NCBI GenBank assembly: GCA_946406145.1
Contig: CAMJJL010000001.1
Location: 1-64,000 of the forward strand
Direction of reading: 5' to 3'
Length of the DNA: 64,000 nucleotides
Source of the DNA: an uncultured Clostridia bacterium
GTDB taxonomy: Bacteria; Bacillota; Clostridia; Oscillospirales; Acutalibacteraceae
This document shows, in pieces, positions 61,939 to 64,000 of the stretch. Both the position numbers and the translations under genes were made by a program. The notes under the pieces are model-generated. The model was given only the letters and a program-made list of their open reading frames with translations, did not search any database and was not told the origin of the DNA. How positions within the stretch are numbered: the first letter of the stretch is position 1; every line of letters begins with the position of its first letter.

Positions 61939-62307
61939 ATGAGTGAGTTTAAGGGTAACGAGATCATTTACGAAGAGGGCTGGCGTGACGCGTCACCGCC
62001 TGCTGTTGAAGATACACCGCTCGATGAAGCGTCTCAGTCCTTTGAGCGACCGCAGGAGGAAAATGAGAAAAGCAGACCGCTTTTGATCACCATCCAGCTT
62101 GCGCTGAGCCTGTTGGCGGCGCTGGTGCTGTTCCTGCTCAAGGCGATGGACAGCGAGGGCTATTACAACTTCATGGATTACTATCACGAGGAACTGCAAA
62201 AGCCCGTAGTGTCGCAGGAAATCTTCCATGCGGCTGACGCGTTATTTGAGCAGGATCCCGTGACGGTGCAGGCGACCCCTGATGAAACTGCGCATAGCGA
62301 CGCTTGA
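61939..62307 (+). CDS. short single-span membrane protein of unknown family
   Basis: 122 residues: a polar acidic N-terminal part (about 1-50), one membrane helix (LLITIQLALSLLAALVLFLLKAMD, about 53-76) and an outer tail of about 45 residues. Not recognised by sequence. It overlaps the SpoIVFB-like protease by 26 bases, the place SpoIVFA occupies in Bacillus, and has the SpoIVFA topology, but it lacks the LytM/M23 domain of SpoIVFA. It may be a reduced regulator of that protease. GTGGGGTGAT precedes ATG 61939. Confidence 0.6.
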   Translation: MSEFKGNEIIYEEGWRDASPPAVEDTPLDEASQSFERPQEENEKSRPLLITIQLALSLLAALVLFLLKAMDSEGYYNFMDYYHEELQKPVVSQEIFHAADALFEQDPVTVQATPDETAHSDA

Positions 62308-62854
62308 TCTTTTCATCGGCTATGAGGCGATCGCGGCAATGACTGCCGTGCTGTTGCTCGACCGTGAGAACCGTGTGATCTTCTGCTTTCTTGCGGCAAT
62401 GTTGCACGAGCTGGGTCATGTGCTGATGATGCTGCTGTGCGGTGTTCGTGTGCGCGCGATCAGGCTTAGCCTGTTCGATGTGCTCATCAAAGCGGATGAC
62501 GCCCCGTCGTTTAAGGCGGATGTGCTGATCACCGTGGGCGGCGTAGCGGTGAACTATTTGTTCGCGGCATTGCTGTATCCCGTCGGCATGAAATACGCCC
62601 TGCCGCATTTGGCTCTCGGCGTCTTCAATTTGCTGCCTGTTATGAGCCTCGACGGCGGACATTTACTGGAGATCATCTTGGACAAACGGTTCTCACCGCG
62701 CACGAGCGCGATCGTTCTGCGTGTGACGACCTTTGTTTTTTTACTGCCGCTGATGACGGCGGGATTGTATGTGTTACTGAGCAGCGGCTACAATTATTCG
62801 CTGTTGATCATATCGATCTATTTGATCGTACTATTGTTTATGAAAAATAGGTAA
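62282..62854 (+). CDS. site-2 protease family metalloprotease, SpoIVFB-like
   Basis: 190 residues, mostly membrane helices. The zinc site HELGH (about 43-47) lies in a helix, and NLLPVMSLDGGHLL (N-x-x-P-x-x-x-x-D-G) supplies the third ligand, the M50B pattern. In B. subtilis SpoIVFB cleaves pro-SigK within the membrane in the mother cell. It lacks the C-terminal CBS domain of larger homologues. The role in sporulation is inferred from family and from the other sporulation genes here. Confidence 0.85.
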   Translation: MKLRIATLDLFIGYEAIAAMTAVLLLDRENRVIFCFLAAMLHELGHVLMMLLCGVRVRAIRLSLFDVLIKADDAPSFKADVLITVGGVAVNYLFAALLYPVGMKYALPHLALGVFNLLPVMSLDGGHLLEIILDKRFSPRTSAIVLRVTTFVFLLPLMTAGLYVLLSSGYNYSLLIISIYLIVLLFMKNR

Positions 62855-62899
62855 TTGCCGATCATGCGCTTTGTCGATCGGCAGATAAAGGAGAAGCCT

Positions 62900-64000
62900 A
62901 TGATCCCTGAAAAAGTCGAAAAACTGCTCCTCAAGGTGCAAAAACCCGGCCGTTATGTCGGCGGTGAGCTCGGAGCAGTCATCAAGGACAAGCAGGATGT
63001 GGATGTGCGGTTCGCGTTCTGCTTCCCTGATATTTATGAGATCGGCATGTCGCACCTCGGCATCAAGATTCTCTACAGCCTTTTTAATGAAAAGCCGTAC
63101 ATCTGGTGCGAGCGTGTTTTCGCGCCGTGGATGGATATGGAAGAGCAGATGCGCGCGCATGATATCCCCTTGTACGCGTTCGAATCAGGCGATCCGCTGA
63201 CAGAATTTGACTTTATCGGTTTCACCCTGCAATATGAGCTGAGCTACAGCAATATCCTGAATATGCTTGACCTCGGCGGTATTCCTCTGCTCTCAAAGGA
63301 CAGACATGACTTAAAGCACATCGTCGTCGCGGGAGGACCCTGCGCCTGCAATCCCGAGCCGATCACCGACTTCGTTGATATCTTTTTCCTCGGCGACGGG
63401 GAAGAGGTCGACCTCGAGGTGATGGAGCTGTACAGAGTCTGCAAAAAGGAGGGAAAAAGCAGAGCAGAATTCCTCCGCCTTGCCGCTCAGATCAAGGGTG
63501 TTTACGTGCCCTCGTTATATGAGGTTTCCTATCACGATGACGGAACCGTCGCCGCCGTAACACCACATAACGGCGCTCCTGCGGTGATCGAAAAGCGCGT
63601 GATGATGGATATGGACAAGTCCTATTACCCCGATAATTTTGTTGTCCCGAATATCGAGATCGTCCATGACCGCGCTGTGGAGGAGATTTTCCGCGGCTGT
63701 ATCCGCGGCTGCCGCTTCTGTCAGGCGGGCTTCCTCTATCGTCCCGTGCGTGAGAAATCGGTGGAGTGCATCAGCAAGCAGTGCCATGCGCTGTGCCGCA
63801 ACACCGGCTATGACGAGGTATCCTTATCCTCACTGAGTTCGAGCGACTATACACAGGTCGTGCCGATGCTCCGTGAGTTGAATTCATGGGCAAAGCCCGA
63901 GCATGTCAGCCTGTCCTTACCTTCGCTGCGTGTGGACGGCTTCTCCGATGATATCCTCAACGAGATCAAGACCGTTCGCAAGAGCGGCTTGACCTTTGCG
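62900..64000 (+). CDS. B12-binding-domain radical SAM protein, TIGR03960 type (partial, cut by window end)
   Basis: The frame is open for 367 codons from ATG 62900 (AAGGAG upstream) to the last base. The N-terminal 200 residues are the DUF/B12-binding-like region (FCFPDIYEIGMSHLGIKILYSLFN, FTLQYELSYSNILNMLDLGGIPL, VVAGGPCACNPEPITDFVDIFFLGDGEE). The cluster motif GCIRGCRFCQAG (CxxxCxxC) is at about 270-281, followed by YDEVSLSSLSSSDY. In Firmicutes this gene usually precedes a DUF2344 gene and then rnase G or rplU genes. It may act in RNA modification; the reaction is unknown. Confidence 0.9.
   Translation, partial: MIPEKVEKLLLKVQKPGRYVGGELGAVIKDKQDVDVRFAFCFPDIYEIGMSHLGIKILYSLFNEKPYIWCERVFAPWMDMEEQMRAHDIPLYAFESGDPLTEFDFIGFTLQYELSYSNILNMLDLGGIPLLSKDRHDLKHIVVAGGPCACNPEPITDFVDIFFLGDGEEVDLEVMELYRVCKKEGKSRAEFLRLAAQIKGVYVPSLYEVSYHDDGTVAAVTPHNGAPAVIEKRVMMDMDKSYYPDNFVVPNIEIVHDRAVEEIFRGCIRGCRFCQAGFLYRPVREKSVECISKQCHALCRNTGYDEVSLSSLSSSDYTQVVPMLRELNSWAKPEHVSLSLPSLRVDGFSDDILNEIKTVRKSGLTFA

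Overview
The window is a chromosomal segment of a low-GC-type (Firmicutes/Bacillota) Clostridia, most likely an anaerobic gut or rumen member of the Oscillospiraceae/Ruminococcaceae. This is inferred from the gene set: HprK, RapZ, WhiA, CtsR-McsA-McsB-ClpC, AddAB, HemZ, several sporulation genes (SpoIIR, a SpoVB-like flippase, a SpoIVFB-like protease, CotF-like coat proteins) and a secreted dockerin protein. By eye the base composition is a little above 50 % GC with strong GAT/ATC and CGC codon use. About 57 protein genes and one 6S RNA gene are called. No tRNA, rRNA, CRISPR array, phage or transposase gene was seen.

Layout. 1-1300: the tail of an unknown gene, a bidirectional terminator and a leftward DUF421-DUF4363 pair. 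1.3-23.2 kb: a long rightward housekeeping run of hprK, murB, rapZ, whiA, xseB, ispA, dxs, tlyA, nadK, argR, recN, recJ, relA, dtd, a metallo-beta-lactamase hydrolase, hemZ, a spoVB-like flippase, mazG and hup. It covers carbon catabolite control, peptidoglycan and isoprenoid precursors, DNA repair, stringent response and division/sporulation control. 23.4-27.4 kb: two DUF4358 lipoprotein paralogues bracket an alpha/beta hydrolase, a YtqA-like radical SAM protein and an SGNH lipoprotein. 27.5-30.1 kb, leftward: a TetM/EF-G-like GTPase fused to a YacP/Rae1-type NYN nuclease domain. 30.4-33.0 kb: gap, an epimerase and a GNAT. 33.1-38.6 kb: the ctsR-mcsA-mcsB-clpC protein-arginine-phosphorylation/Clp operon with CtsR operators around its promoter, then two small coat genes. 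38.7-42.8 kb, leftward: dockerin protein, gpsA-like, 6S RNA and DUF1292. 43.0-48.4 kb: sugar transferase, O-antigen-ligase-like protein, LURP-like protein, Lrp/AsnC regulator, aminotransferase and ispE. 48.6-56.3 kb: spoIIR and addBA. 56.5-59.8 kb, leftward: two flavoproteins and a small exporter. 60.0-64.0 kb: VanZ-like, MATE, a short membrane protein with a SpoIVFB-like protease, and a radical SAM gene that runs off the window.

The two features that stand out are the GTPase-nuclease fusion, which physically joins a ribosome-binding translation GTPase to a domain related to the ribosome A-site mRNA nuclease Rae1, and an unusual load of structured intergenic repeats. At least four repeat families occur: (A) REP-like palindromes with GAGATTGCC and GCAATGAC ends; (B) MITE-like elements with GGCTCC or CCTTCCCC palindromic ends; (C) elements flanked by inverted arrays of heptamers, placed just upstream of murB, whiA and hemZ; (D) hairpins whose outer stems differ but stay paired around a common CCAA...TTGG inner stem. 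Several set the immediate 5' context of genes. The yvcK gene normally found between rapZ and whiA is absent, and a family C element lies in its place. xseB has no adjacent xseA.
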